The notes: generated by a model not told the origin, from the letters alone. A stretch of 64,000 bases of DNA from Methylobacterium iners (GCF_022179305.1 NZ_BPQP01000020.1:1-64000), one strand, 5' to 3'. Shown: positions 44,301-54,080, counted from the first letter of the stretch. Numbers and translations are program-made.

Positions 44301-45086
44301 TCAGCAGCTGGCGCTGCCGCAGCGGCGCACGTCGCCGATGGTCTTGCGGATCGGCTCGACGCCGACCGCGCCGGGGATGATCTCCTCGCCGATGACGAAG
44401 GCCGGGGTGCCCGAGAGGCCGAGCTTGTCGCCGAGCCCCATATTCTCCGCGAGCGCCGCCTTCACCTCGGGACCCTGCGCGTCCCGCTGAAGCTTCGCGA
44501 CGTCGAGGCCCATTTCCTTGGCGACCGCGAGCGCCTTCTCGGTGTTCACGCGGCCCTTGCTCTCCAGGAGCTTGGTGTGGAACTCGAACAGCTTCTCGCT
44601 TTTGAGCTGTTGCTTGGCCGCGAGCGAGAGCTTGCTGGCCTCGAGCGACTCGGCGCCGAGCACCGGGAAATCCTTGAGCACGACCCTGAGCTTCGGGTCG
44701 GACTTGATCAGCGCCTGGATGTCGGTGAGCGCCTTGCGGCAATAGCCGCAATTGTAGTCGTAGAACTCGACGAGGGTGACGTCGCCGGTGGGGTTGCCGA
44801 CCACGACGCCGTGGGGCGAGTTGATCAGCGCTTCGCGCGCCTCCTTCAGAGCCGCGACCTGCGCGAGCTTCTGCGTCTCCTGGGCGCGCCGCTCGCCCTC
44901 GGCGATGGCCTCCTGGAGCACGTCCGGGTTCTTGACGAGGTAGTCCTTCACGATCGCCTCGATCGCCTGGCGCTGCACGTCGGTGAAGGGAGCGGCCGGC
45001 GTCGTCTGGGCGAGGGACGCGGTCCCGCCGAGCGCCAGGGCCGTGCCCAGGGCGGCGATCGTGAGGGGCAGGCGGAAGGGGAGCAT
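44301..45086 (-). CDS. DsbA-family thiol:disulfide interchange protein
   Basis: The 261-residue protein has a signal peptide (A-S-L-A-Q cleavage), and a helical N-terminal extension (about residues 34-90) of the ScsC/Com1 type with K-N-P-D-V-L-Q-E-A. A thioredoxin-fold domain follows with V-E-F-Y-D-Y-N-C-G-Y-C-R (Cys113 and Cys116) and the cis-Pro loop G-T-P-A-F. It should oxidise or shuffle disulfides in the periplasm. The last residues, R-R-C-G-S-A-S-C, add two cysteines beyond the fold. Confidence 0.9.
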   Translation of the reverse strand: MLPFRLPLTIAALGTALALGGTASLAQTTPAAPFTDVQRQAIEAIVKDYLVKNPDVLQEAIAEGERRAQETQKLAQVAALKEAREALINSPHGVVVGNPTGDVTLVEFYDYNCGYCRKALTDIQALIKSDPKLRVVLKDFPVLGAESLEASKLSLAAKQQLKSEKLFEFHTKLLESKGRVNTEKALAVAKEMGLDVAKLQRDAQGPEVKAALAENMGLGDKLGLSGTPAFVIGEEIIPGAVGVEPIRKTIGDVRRCGSASC

Positions 45087-45245
45087 GCGGTTCTCGGCTC
45101 TCGTCGCGGGCGGACCGGACAGGACTGCCCGGAATTCCGAGAACGCGCTAGCGGCCGGGTTAGGCGTTTTCGCGGCGGCGGGTCAAATGAACGTGCCGAT
45201 GCCGGGCGCGCCACGGCGCATGTCCGCCGGTCGGCCTGAGATGCC

Positions 45246-45554
45246 TCAGCCGGTCAGGCGCTCGTGGGCCATCTGCAATTCGATGTGCACGTTCTCGACG
45301 AGATAGGTGAGGGTCCCGCTGTCGATCTGTGCCGTCGCATGGTGCTTGCGCAGGATGGTCTCGCCCTGCCAGGTGCGATCGTTCTCCCCCGGCAAGTAGC
45401 GCTTCAGGTACTCGCTCGTGATCTTGGCCCGGTCATAGCCGCGATGCCGGATCAATTGCCTGATGCGAAGGACGAGCTCGTCGATTCCACCCTTCTGCGC
45501 GTCCAGATCACTCTGGGTGCCATCCCTTTTGGTGGCCGAGAACCGCTTGAGCAT
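45246..45554 (-). CDS. Hypothetical 102-residue protein with atypical codon use
   Basis: The product is mixed-charge, with helical stretches (I-D-E-L-V-L-R-I-R-Q-L-I-R and T-L-T-Y-L-V-E-N-V-H-I-E-L-Q) and no signal or membrane segment. Codon choice includes AAA, AGG, AGT, GAT, GGT and GGA, which neighbouring genes largely avoid, suggesting recent acquisition or weak expression. It sits alone between dsbA and the divergent aminotransferase gene, with an AT-richer upstream region near 45580-45620. I do not recognise the family. Confidence 0.5.
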   Translation of the reverse strand: MLKRFSATKRDGTQSDLDAQKGGIDELVLRIRQLIRHRGYDRAKITSEYLKRYLPGENDRTWQGETILRKHHATAQIDSGTLTYLVENVHIELQMAHERLTG

Positions 45555-45721
45555 CAGGTGACCTTTGACCCCTTCTGAAAGTCTGCCCGAGAAAGCTTAA
45601 GCAATAATCACAAGCTTACCGGACGAACCTGTGGCGCCGGTCGCGGCGGATCGCCGCCCGCCGCGGCGCCTCTCTCGGACGAAGGCTTGGCTCTGCCGGT
45701 GAATGCGGCGATGAAGGCGGC

Positions 45722-46918
45722 ATGATCCGCCCCGCATCCGGCCCCGACGGCACACCCGCTCCGCACCCTTCGGTCTCGCGCCGGGCGGAGCGTGTCGCGC
45801 CCTTCCTCGCGATGGACGTCATGGCTGCCGCGGCCGCCAAGGAGCGGCGGGGCGAGGGCGTGGTGCGCATGGAGGTCGGCCAGCCCTCGGCGCCCGCGCC
45901 GCGCGCCGTGATCGCCGCGGCCCGCGCCGCCCTCGACGACGGGCGGCTCCCCTACACGGAGGCCCTCGGCCTGCCGGCGTTGCGCGAGCGGATCGCCCGG
46001 CACTATGCCGAGACCTACGGCGTCGCGGTGCCGGCCCGCCGGGTGGTGATCACCACGGGCTCCTCGGCCGGCTTCGTCCTCGCCTTTCTCAGCCTGTTCG
46101 ATGCCGGCGACCGGGTCGCGGTACCGCAGCCGGGCTACCCGGCCTATCGCAGCATCCTGAACGCCCTCGATCTCGTGCCGACGCCGCTCGTCCTTCGCGC
46201 GGCCGACCGCTACGCCCCCACCGGAGCAGGGATCCGCGCGCTCCACGCCGCGCAGCCCCTGTCGGGCATCCTGGTGATGAGCCCGGCCAACCCCTCGGGC
46301 ACCGTGATCGAGCCGGAGCGCTTAGGCGAATTGTGCCGGACGGCGCAGGGCCTGAGCCTCCCCTTCATCTCCGATGAGATCTATCATGGGCTCGGGTACG
46401 GCGTGCCCACGGACACGGCCCTGCGCTACGATCCGGACGCGGTCGTCATCAACTCGTTCTCGAAGACCTATTGCATGACCGGCTGGCGCGTCGGCTGGAT
46501 GGTGGTGCCGGACGCGCTCCTGCGCCCGATCGAGCGGCTGGCGCAGAACCTCTACATCTCGGCACCCTACCTGTCGCAGGTGGCCGCGCTCGCAGCCTTC
46601 GACGCGGTCGAGGAGATCGAGGCGATTCGGCTCGGCTACGCGGCGAATCGCGACCTGCTGCTCGACGCCTTTCCGAGCCTCGGCCTCGGCCGGATGCACC
46701 CGGCCGACGGCGCGTTCTACCTCTACGCCGACGTCTCCGGCCTCACGAACGACGCCACGGCCTTCTGCCGGCGGATGCTCGACGAGGCGGGCGTGGCGGC
46801 GACGCCCGGCCTCGACTTCGACGCGACGGAGGGCGGACACCACGTCCGCTTCTCGTTCGCAGGTTCGCAGGGCGATTGCGGCGAGGCGATCCGACGCCTG
46901 CGGGCCTGGCTGCTCTGA
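45722..46918 (+). CDS. Class I/II PLP-dependent aminotransferase
   Basis: The 398-residue protein has the aminotransferase class I fold: Y-T-E-A-L-G-L-P-A-L-R-E-R-I near residue 78, T-T-G-S-S-A-G-F, P-G-Y-P-A-Y, S-P-A-N-P-S-G-T and the PLP lysine Lys248 in N-S-F-S-K-T-Y-C-M-T-G-W-R-V-G. It resembles aspartate/aromatic aminotransferases of the YbdL/AspC-like group annotated only as generic. The amino donor is not decidable. The final residues match the TorF gene by convergence. Confidence 0.93.
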   Translation: MIRPASGPDGTPAPHPSVSRRAERVAPFLAMDVMAAAAAKERRGEGVVRMEVGQPSAPAPRAVIAAARAALDDGRLPYTEALGLPALRERIARHYAETYGVAVPARRVVITTGSSAGFVLAFLSLFDAGDRVAVPQPGYPAYRSILNALDLVPTPLVLRAADRYAPTGAGIRALHAAQPLSGILVMSPANPSGTVIEPERLGELCRTAQGLSLPFISDEIYHGLGYGVPTDTALRYDPDAVVINSFSKTYCMTGWRVGWMVVPDALLRPIERLAQNLYISAPYLSQVAALAAFDAVEEIEAIRLGYAANRDLLLDAFPSLGLGRMHPADGAFYLYADVSGLTNDATAFCRRMLDEAGVAATPGLDFDATEGGHHVRFSFAGSQGDCGEAIRRLRAWLL

Positions 46919-46940
46919 TCTCGCCCCCGTGATCCCGGAG

Positions 46941-46960
46941 GATCCGGAGCGCTCCGGGTC
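46941..46960. terminator. Palindromic hairpin between aminotransferase and TorF genes
   Basis: GATCCGGAGCGCTCCGGGTC is nearly palindromic, with a CCGGA/TCCGG stem and a GCGC loop plus flanking pairs. It lies between two convergent stop codons and could serve both. The stem is short and has no T-tract. Confidence 0.35.
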
Positions 46961-46972
46961 TGCCTGCGGGGC

Positions 46973-47956
46973 TCAGCGGAACAGGTTCATCAGGCCGCCG
47001 GGTTCGGCATAGATGCCGGGCGAGGCCGTCGAGGTCTGGAAGGTGATCGAGCCGATGATGGCGTCGCCGCACCATTTCGAGAAGCCGCCGTTGGTGAGCT
47101 GCCGGAAGTCGCCGGTGATCACCGCGCATTGGCGGCGCGTCAGGTCGGTGTCGTGGAAGCGGACGTCGAGGACGATGTTCTTGTAGGTGTAGGACAGGCC
47201 GACGTTGCCGTAGAGGTAGCTCGGCAGGTCGAATGAGGCGAAGCGTCCGATCGACTGGTCGAAGGCCGTGTAGGCCGACGAGCGGGCGGCGCCGAGGAAG
47301 AAGTAGCCGACCTCGCTCGAGAGCGAGAAGCCGCCGGCATAGGCCTCGGGAAGCCAGGGGAACAGCGTCGCCGGCAAGGTGTAGGCGGCCGTGCCCGAGA
47401 CGTAGGTGCTCTCGGCTTTCGTGCCGAGGAAGCTCGGCGAGTAGAACACGTTCGCGCCCAGCGTCAGCGCGTCGGTCGCCGCGTAGACGCCCTTGAAGGC
47501 GGCTTCGTAATAATCCGTGTTGGCCTGCGTGAACGGCGTCACCCCGTCGGCGAGGAACAGCCGCTGTTCCCTGGGGTAGAAGTAATACAGGATGCCGAGA
47601 TCAAAGGTGAACTTGCCGAAGGTCGGACGGATACCGGCGACGAGGTCGAACTCCATGTCTCCCCGGGTCGGCAGGCGGGTCTGGTAGGTGGCAAAGCCGG
47701 CGTACGCGAAGTTGTTGAAGAACTGCGCCTCGAAGAAGGTCTGGTAGCTGCCCTGCAGGTTCGATTGCGAGATGCCGCGGAAATTGTAGTCCGACTGGTA
47801 GCGCGAGCCGAACGAGAAGCCGATCAGCGGGTCGGGCGCCCGCGCCTCGACGGGCAGAACCTTCGGCGCCGCAAGATCCGCCGCCTGAACCTGAGCCGCG
47901 ACGCCTGCCGTCAGGCCGCAAAGGGCGGCGACCGCCGACTTCCAAACGCTTGCCAT
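46973..47956 (-). CDS. TorF family putative porin
   Basis: ATG 47956 begins a 327-residue protein with a signal peptide (A-L-C-G-L-T-A-G-V-A-A-Q-V-Q-A-A). A beta-barrel follows, opening with G-S-R-Y-Q-S-D-Y-N-F-R-G-I-S-Q-S-N, the TorF signature. Alternating aromatic strands, short periplasmic turns and two cysteines near residues 281 and 300 continue the barrel. Family members are outer-membrane channels, often associated with stress or specialised substrates; the solute here is unknown. Its promoter was not identified. Confidence 0.8.
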   Translation of the reverse strand: MASVWKSAVAALCGLTAGVAAQVQAADLAAPKVLPVEARAPDPLIGFSFGSRYQSDYNFRGISQSNLQGSYQTFFEAQFFNNFAYAGFATYQTRLPTRGDMEFDLVAGIRPTFGKFTFDLGILYYFYPREQRLFLADGVTPFTQANTDYYEAAFKGVYAATDALTLGANVFYSPSFLGTKAESTYVSGTAAYTLPATLFPWLPEAYAGGFSLSSEVGYFFLGAARSSAYTAFDQSIGRFASFDLPSYLYGNVGLSYTYKNIVLDVRFHDTDLTRRQCAVITGDFRQLTNGGFSKWCGDAIIGSITFQTSTASPGIYAEPGGLMNLFR

Positions 47957-48395
47957 CTCACCTGTCCCCCAGAGCTCCGTCGGACCCGGGGTTCGCCCCA
48001 GCCCGGCCGTGGCCGCGGTGGCATGACCCTGGCCCCGCAGCTTCGAACGGCGAGCTTGAGCGTAGGGGAGGTCGGCCGAGGCGCCAAGCACCGGAGGGGG
48101 CAGGAGCGCATCATTTCGATGCAGCGGGCGCTGAAATTTGCGCCAAACCTTGAGAGATGAAGAGAAAAGGCAACAGGCGCCGAAAAAATCGCGCCCTAGG
48201 ATGGTTTCATGCTTGGGAAAGGCCCTCCGGCGGAACGCCTATACCTGAGAGGACGCCCTTCGCTCGGCTCGACCTCTGGGTCGAGGTCCCCGACGGTATC
48301 GACTCCCGGCGTGCGAATGAACGAGCCCGGCGCTGGCGGCGCCGGGCTCGTGAGGTTCAGCTCCTTCGAGGACGAGTCAGGTCCTCCGGCGAGGG
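47957..48395 (-). other. Non-coding gap between rne and the TorF porin gene
   Basis: This 439-bp stretch holds the rne terminator hairpin at 48321-48351 and the upstream region of the porin gene, including an AT-richer patch at about 48120-48210. No gene and no convincing promoter were seen. Confidence 0.45.
48321..48351 (-). terminator. Strong hairpin terminator after rne
   Basis: A perfect 13-bp stem ACGAGCCCGGCGC / GCGCCGGGCTCGT encloses a 5-nt loop (48334-48338), 45 bp past the rne stop codon. There is no T-tract on the minus strand downstream, so it may act with Rho or as a 3' stabiliser. Confidence 0.65.
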
Positions 48396-51131
48396 TCACT
48401 CGCCGGTGAGCGCCGCCTTGGTGCGCGACCACCAGCCTGCCCGCTTCGGCCGGTCGGGATCGGGAGGCGTGAGGACGACGGCCACGGGCTCCGGCGCAGG
48501 CCGAGCCGGGGGCAGGGGCTCGCTGGGCGCGGGTGCCTCCGGCGGTGCGGCGGCCACGGGCAACTCGATGTCGACGGGATCCGGGACCGGAGGCGGAGCC
48601 GTCTCCCTGAGCTCGACCGCTGCGGGCTCGTCGGCCTCGGAGACGCTTTCAGCCGATGTCTCGTCCGATGCCGCTTCCTCCCGGGGGCGGCCCTCACCGC
48701 GCTCACGTCCCCGCCCGCCGCGGCGACCGCGGCGACGGCGGCGCACCGCGCCGTCCTCCTCGGACTCCGTCCCGGCGCGGGTCTCAGGCTCGGGGGCGGC
48801 TTCGCCGTCCTCGGAGGCCGTCGCCTCGGCGCCGTCCGCCTCCGCATCCTCGTCGTCCGGCCCGGCCTGGTGCTCGACGCCACCGGCCTCGCCACCCTCG
48901 GACCGGCCGCCGCGACGGCGACGGCGACGGCGGCGACCACGGCCGCGGCCTTCGCCACCCTCCTCGCGGTGCTCCTCCGTCTCGGCTGCCTCGGCGACGG
49001 CCTCGACCACCTCCTCGTCCTCCGCCTCAAGGTCGGCGTCGTCCTCCGCATCCATCATCGAGTCGACCGCGACGGCGCGGATGCCGGTCACGGGACCCGC
49101 CGCCCGCACGGCGGGCTCGCCGCGATCGAGCTGGAAGGCGGAAGTCGCCGCGAGTCGCTCGTCGGCGGCGATCGTCACGGTCACGCCGAAGCGGACCTCG
49201 AGTTCGCGCAGGTGCGCGCGCTTCTGGTTGAGGATGTAGAGCGCCACCTCGGTGCGGGTGCGCAGGATGAGGTTGTGGGTCGCGCTCTTGAGCAGCGACT
49301 CCTCGATCGAGCGCAGGATCTGGAGCGCGACGGAGGCCGTGGCGCGGACGTAGCCCGAGCCGCCGCAATGCACGCAGGGCAGCGACGAGCTCTCCAGCAT
49401 GCCGGTGCGGATGCGCTGGCGGCTCATCTCGAGGAGGCCGAAGGGTGAGATCCGCCCGACCTGGATGCGGGCGCGATCGTTCTTGAGGGCCTCGTTCAGG
49501 CGCTTCTCGACGGCGCGGTTGTTGCGCTTCTCCTCCATGTCGATGAAGTCGATGACGACGAGGCCGGCGAGGTCGCGCAGGCGCAGCTGCCGGGCGACCT
49601 CGTCGGCCGCCTCGAGATTGGTGCGCAAAGCCGTGTCTTCGATATCGTGCTCGCGGGTCGAGCGGCCCGAGTTCACGTCGATCGAGACCAGGGCTTCCGT
49701 CGGGTTGATGACGAGGTAGCCGCCGGACTTCAGCGTGACGTGCGTCGAGAACATCGCGTCGAGCTGCTGCTCGACGCCGTAGCGGGCGAAGATCGGGGTC
49801 GGGTCGCGGTAGGGCTGCACGACCTTGGACTGGCCGGGCATCAGCATCCGCATGAAGTCCTTGGCCTCGCGGTAGGCCTCGTCGCCCGCCACCAGGATCT
49901 CGTCGATCTCCTTGCCGTAGAGGTCGCGGATGGCGCGCTTGATCAGCGAGCCCTCCTCGTAGACCAGGGCTGGCGCGGAGGAGGACAGCGTCAGCTCGCG
50001 CACGCTCTCCCACAGGCGCATCAGGTACTCGAAGTCGCGCTTGATCTCGGGCTTGGTGCGCGAGGCCCCGGCCGTGCGCAGGATCACGCCCATGCCGTCC
50101 GGCACCTCCAGGTCCTGCGCGACTTCCTTGAGGCGCTTGCGGTCGGCGGCGCTGGTGATCTTGCGCGAGATGCCGCCGCCACGCCCGGTATTGGGCATCA
50201 GCACCGAGTAGCGGCCGGCCAGCGACAGGTAGGTGGTGAGCGCCGCGCCCTTGGTGCCGCGCTCCTCCTTGACGACTTGGACCAGGATGATCTGGCGGCG
50301 CTTGATCACCTCCTGGATCTTGTAGTGGCGGCGATAGACCCGGGGCCGCTCCGGGATCTCGGCGAGCGCGTCGCCGCCGACCTGGGCGATCCTGGGCTCG
50401 GCATCCTCGCCCTCTTCGCCTTCCTGCTCGTCGTCCTCATCCTCGTCGTCTTCGTCGGACTCGTCCTCGTCGTCGGATTCCTCGTCCTCATCCTCGCCCG
50501 ACTCGTCCAGGGCCGCCTCAGGATGGCCCTCGGCGACGGGCTCGGGCGCGTCGTCGGCCGGCGCGGCGGCCTCGGTCGCGACGGGCTCCTCACCCGCGAC
50601 GTCGGATTGCGCCGTCGCCTCGATGGCCGTCGGCACCGCGGTCTCCGTCCCGGAAACCTCCTCGGCAACGGCCGCAGGAACGGCCTCGTCACCGGCCCCG
50701 GCCGCCTCGGCGGCATCGTCGGTCGCCGGGATGTCCTCGGCGCTCACCGTCTCGGCATTGCGCGCGGCCGCAGGTTCGGCCCGGCGCCCGCGCGAGCGGC
50801 GGCGGGGCTTCCGCTCCTCGCGCTCGCTGTGCTCCTCGGCCTCGCGCGCCTCGTCCTCGAGCAGCGCCTGCCGGTCGGCCAGCGGGATCTGGTAGTAGTC
50901 GGGATGGATCTCGCTGAAGGCGAGGAAGCCGTGGCGGTTGCCGCCGTACTCGATGAAGGCCGCCTGGAGCGAAGGCTCCACCCGCGTCACCTTGGCGAGA
51001 TAGATGTTGCCGCGCAGCTGGCGCCTGTTGGCGGCTTCGAAGTCGAATTCCTCGACCCTAGATCCGTGGACCGTGACGACCCGGGTCTCCTCCGGGTGCA
51101 TCGCATCGATGAGCATCTTGTTGTTGGCCAT
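48396..51131 (-). CDS. rne: Ribonuclease E
   Basis: The 911-residue protein has the RNase E/G catalytic half with an S1 domain split by an insertion (about residues 91-265). That insertion is first Arg-rich, then Ala-rich, and finally a nearly pure Asp/Glu run at about 208-246. Catalytic aspartates are Asp485 (S-I-D-V-N-S-G) and Asp528 (V-I-D-F-I-D). The zinc-link C-V-H-C is at 586-589. The C-terminal 250 residues are disordered, with Arg/Gly-rich RNA-binding blocks and a final W-W-S-R-T-K. It organises mRNA decay and rRNA processing. A 5' leader of about 500 nt suggests autoregulation. Confidence 0.95.
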   Translation of the reverse strand: MANNKMLIDAMHPEETRVVTVHGSRVEEFDFEAANRRQLRGNIYLAKVTRVEPSLQAAFIEYGGNRHGFLAFSEIHPDYYQIPLADRQALLEDEAREAEEHSEREERKPRRRSRGRRAEPAAARNAETVSAEDIPATDDAAEAAGAGDEAVPAAVAEEVSGTETAVPTAIEATAQSDVAGEEPVATEAAAPADDAPEPVAEGHPEAALDESGEDEDEESDDEDESDEDDEDEDDEQEGEEGEDAEPRIAQVGGDALAEIPERPRVYRRHYKIQEVIKRRQIILVQVVKEERGTKGAALTTYLSLAGRYSVLMPNTGRGGGISRKITSAADRKRLKEVAQDLEVPDGMGVILRTAGASRTKPEIKRDFEYLMRLWESVRELTLSSSAPALVYEEGSLIKRAIRDLYGKEIDEILVAGDEAYREAKDFMRMLMPGQSKVVQPYRDPTPIFARYGVEQQLDAMFSTHVTLKSGGYLVINPTEALVSIDVNSGRSTREHDIEDTALRTNLEAADEVARQLRLRDLAGLVVIDFIDMEEKRNNRAVEKRLNEALKNDRARIQVGRISPFGLLEMSRQRIRTGMLESSSLPCVHCGGSGYVRATASVALQILRSIEESLLKSATHNLILRTRTEVALYILNQKRAHLRELEVRFGVTVTIAADERLAATSAFQLDRGEPAVRAAGPVTGIRAVAVDSMMDAEDDADLEAEDEEVVEAVAEAAETEEHREEGGEGRGRGRRRRRRRRGGRSEGGEAGGVEHQAGPDDEDAEADGAEATASEDGEAAPEPETRAGTESEEDGAVRRRRRGRRGGRGRERGEGRPREEAASDETSAESVSEADEPAAVELRETAPPPVPDPVDIELPVAAAPPEAPAPSEPLPPARPAPEPVAVVLTPPDPDRPKRAGWWSRTKAALTGE

Positions 51132-51900
51132 GACGAACTTTCGACATGGCGGCCGACGTCGTTCTCCTCGGACCGAGCGGTCCCGGTGGAGCGCGTCCCG
51201 GTCCGGGCCTGTCGGCCGGGAACGGGAGGGCTCGTGTCGACCCGGGGGACCAGGTCGCGGGGGCTAAGGGAAAGGAATTGCCGCCAACCGCCGCTGGGCG
51301 CCGGTCTTCGGCGCGCGTGGGGTTGAATCTGACCAGGGCTGACGACGGGCGGGCACCACGCGGAACGCGGGCGCTTTCAACACGAGCAGCGGCAACCGAT
51401 GCTGTGTCTCCGATCATCCTTTCCCTGACCTCGCGAAGGCATCCGGACCGGTGATGACCGGCCGCGGATTCCGAGAAACGGGGCGACGACGCATGAGGTC
51501 GCCGCATGTACCGACACCCGCCCGGTCTTGAGGAAGCCGACGATCTCGGCGCGGTGAACCGACTGCGAAGGCGACCAGGCGAAAGGCTCGGGCGCGCCCG
51601 CGGGCCGCGGATGAAACCGCAAGGCACCGGGTGGGGGACCTTACCATTACAGAGTGTCGCGGGAATTTGGCAAGGTGGAAGTTGGGCGCAAAGCGGCGGC
51701 CTCTGGGGTTGGGAGGCAGCCGCCCGGATCGTCTTGCGCACCCCCTGGACCGCATGCTAGGCCCGCGCCGCGCCGGAAGGGCGGGGCTTTCGTGCCCGCA
51801 GGACCCGGCACGTTCCCAATCCCGACGGTTCCAGAGCCGACACCGAAGGCGGTGCGATCCGGCCGGAACCCGCGGGCCGGATGATGAGAGAGAGCGGCGC
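51132..51900. other. Non-coding divergent region between rne and atpH
   Basis: This 769-bp gap has no supported gene. It holds a strong minus-strand promoter at 51646-51673 that would give rne a leader of about 508 nt. The region must also contain the atp operon promoter. The best candidate, TTGCGC (51734-51739) and TGCTAG (51755-51760), has only 15-bp spacing and is weak. A short stem CCGGTgatgACCGG lies around 51447-51460 in the rne leader. Confidence 0.5.
51646..51673 (-). promoter_or_regulatory. Candidate rne promoter
   Basis: On the minus strand TTGCCA (51668-51673) and TGTAAT (51646-51651) are separated by 16 bp. The start would be about 51639, which is 508 nt upstream of the rne ATG. 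Confidence 0.55.
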
Positions 51901-52473
51901 GTGGCGCAGACCAGTTCCGAGGCGGGTTCCCCGGTTGCCGGCGTGGCGGCCCGCTACGCGTCAGCCCTGTTCGAGCTGGCGCGCGACGAGCGCGCCCTGG
52001 ATGAAGTCTCCGGGAATCTGGAGCGGTTCGACGGCCTTCTCAAGGAGAGCGCCGATCTCCGCCGCCTTGTGCGCAGTCCCGTCTTCTCGGGCACGGAGCA
52101 GGCCGCCGCGGTCGGCGCCATCCTCGACCGGGCGGGAATCACGGGATTGGCCGCCAACTTCATCAAGCTGACGGCCGCCAACCGCCGCCTGTTCGCCCTG
52201 CCCGACATGATCCGCTCGTTCCGCTCCCTGGTCCGCACCTCGAAGGGCATCGTGCGTGCCGAGGTCCGCGTCGCGGAGCGGCCCTCGGACGCCGTGATCG
52301 AGGAGATCAAGGCGTCCCTGCGCGACGTGGCCCGCTCCGAGGTCGACCTCGACCTCACCGTCGACCCGAGCCTAATCGGCGGCCTCGTCGTCAAGATCGG
52401 TTCACGCATGGTCGATGCGTCCCTCAGGACCAAGCTCAACGGTATTCGCCTCGCGATGCGGGAAGCCCGGTAG
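51901..52473 (+). CDS. atpH: ATP synthase F1 subunit delta
   Basis: The GTG at 51901, preceded by GAGAGAGAG, starts the 190-residue delta subunit. It has the pattern V-A-A-R-Y-A-S-A-L-F-E-L-A (about residues 14-26), N-F-I-K-L-T-A-A-N-R-R, and the C-terminal D-P-S-L-I-G-G-L-V-V-K-I-G-S-R-M-V-D-A-S. It links F1 to the peripheral stalk. The frame is open upstream, but no other start aligns with the family. The Fo genes are elsewhere, as is usual in alphaproteobacteria. Confidence 0.95.
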   Translation: MAQTSSEAGSPVAGVAARYASALFELARDERALDEVSGNLERFDGLLKESADLRRLVRSPVFSGTEQAAAVGAILDRAGITGLAANFIKLTAANRRLFALPDMIRSFRSLVRTSKGIVRAEVRVAERPSDAVIEEIKASLRDVARSEVDLDLTVDPSLIGGLVVKIGSRMVDASLRTKLNGIRLAMREAR

Positions 52474-52542
52474 GGGCTTCGAGCACCCGACCGCTTCCGC
52501 CCGCGACCTTAGACACACACCATTCGACAAAGAGGCTAGACG

Positions 52543-54072
52543 ATGGACATCCGCGCTGCCGAGATCTCCGCGATCCTGAAAGAGCAGATCAAGAACTTCG
52601 GCGAGGAGGCCGAGGTCACCGAGGTCGGACAGATCCTGTCGGTCGGCGACGGCATCGCCCGCGCCTACGGCCTCGACAGCGTCCAGGCCGGCGAGATGGT
52701 CGAGTTCGAATCGGGCGTGCGCGGCATGGCGCTCAACCTCGAGCAGGACAACGTCGGCATCGTGATCTTCGGATCCGACCGCGACATCAAGGAAGGCCAG
52801 ACCGTCAAGCGCACCGGCGCCATCGTGGACGTTCCGGTCGGCAAGGCGCTGCTCGGCCGCGTGGTCGACGGCCTCGGCAACCCGATCGACGGCAAGGGCC
52901 CGATCGCCACGACCGAGCGCCGCCGCGTCGACGTGAAGGCGCCGGGCATCATCCCGCGCAAGTCCGTGCACGAGCCGATGGCAACCGGCCTGAAGGCCAT
53001 CGACGCCCTCATCCCCGTCGGCCGCGGCCAGCGCGAGCTCATCATCGGCGACCGCCAGACCGGCAAGACCGCGATCGCGCTCGACACGATCCTCAATCAG
53101 AAGCCGGCCCATGCCGGGACGGACGAGAACGCCAAGCTCTACTGCGTCTACGTCGCGATCGGCCAGAAGCGCTCGACGGTGGCGCAGTTCGTGAAGGCGC
53201 TCGAGGACAACGGCGCCCTCGAATACTCGATCATCATCGCTGCGACCGCGTCGGACGCCGCGCCGATGCAGTTCATCGCGCCCTTCGCCGGCTGCGCCAT
53301 GGGCGAGTATTTCCGCGACAACGGCATGCACGCCGTGATCGTGTACGACGACCTCTCCAAGCAGGCCGTCGCCTATCGCCAGATGTCGCTGCTGCTGCGC
53401 CGTCCGCCGGGCCGCGAGGCCTATCCCGGCGACGTCTTCTACCTGCACTCGCGGCTCCTCGAGCGCGCCGCCAAGATGGGGGATGCCGCCGGCAACGGCT
53501 CGCTCACCGCGCTCCCCGTCATCGAGACCCAGGCCAACGACGTCTCGGCCTATATCCCGACCAACGTCATCTCGATCACCGACGGCCAGATCTTCCTCGA
53601 GACCGACCTGTTCTACCAGGGCATCCGCCCGGCGGTGAACGTCGGCCTCTCGGTGTCGCGGGTGGGCTCCTCCGCCCAGACCAAGGCGATGAAGAAGGTC
53701 GCCGGCAAGATCAAGGGCGAGCTCGCCCAGTACCGCGAGATGGCCGCCTTCGCGCAGTTCGGCTCGGATCTCGACGCCTCGACGCAGAAGCTCCTGAACC
53801 GCGGCTCGCGGCTGACCGAGCTCCTGAAGCAGCCGCAATTCTCGCCGCTGAAGATGGAGGAACAGGTCGCGGTGATCTATGCCGGCGTCAACGGCTACCT
53901 CGACGCGCTCCCGCTCAGCAAGGTGCGCGCCTTCGAGGACGGGCTGCTCTCGACGCTCCGCTCCAAGCACGCCGACCTGCTCACCGCCATCGGCACCTCG
54001 AAGGACCTCTCCGACGAGAACGCCGGCAAGCTGAAGAGCGTCGTCGAGAGCGTGGCGAAATCGCTGGCGTGA
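52543..54072 (+). CDS. atpA: ATP synthase F1 subunit alpha
   Basis: The 509-residue protein starts M-D-I-R-A-A-E-I-S-x-I-L-K and has the Walker A motif G-D-R-Q-T-G-K-T-A (about residues 169-177). The alpha-type [13 protein letters not shown] and the alpha signature [17 protein letters not shown] follow. It forms the catalytic hexamer with beta and binds nucleotide at the non-catalytic sites. The length is standard. A palindromic repeat lies in the 153-bp gap to atpG. Confidence 0.98.
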   Translation: MDIRAAEISAILKEQIKNFGEEAEVTEVGQILSVGDGIARAYGLDSVQAGEMVEFESGVRGMALNLEQDNVGIVIFGSDRDIKEGQTVKRTGAIVDVPVGKALLGRVVDGLGNPIDGKGPIATTERRRVDVKAPGIIPRKSVHEPMATGLKAIDALIPVGRGQRELIIGDRQTGKTAIALDTILNQKPAHAGTDENAKLYCVYVAIGQKRSTVAQFVKALEDNGALEYSIIIAATASDAAPMQFIAPFAGCAMGEYFRDNGMHAVIVYDDLSKQAVAYRQMSLLLRRPPGREAYPGDVFYLHSRLLERAAKMGDAAGNGSLTALPVIETQANDVSAYIPTNVISITDGQIFLETDLFYQGIRPAVNVGLSVSRVGSSAQTKAMKKVAGKIKGELAQYREMAAFAQFGSDLDASTQKLLNRGSRLTELLKQPQFSPLKMEEQVAVIYAGVNGYLDALPLSKVRAFEDGLLSTLRSKHADLLTAIGTSKDLSDENAGKLKSVVESVAKSLA

Positions 54073-54080
54073 CCCACGTC

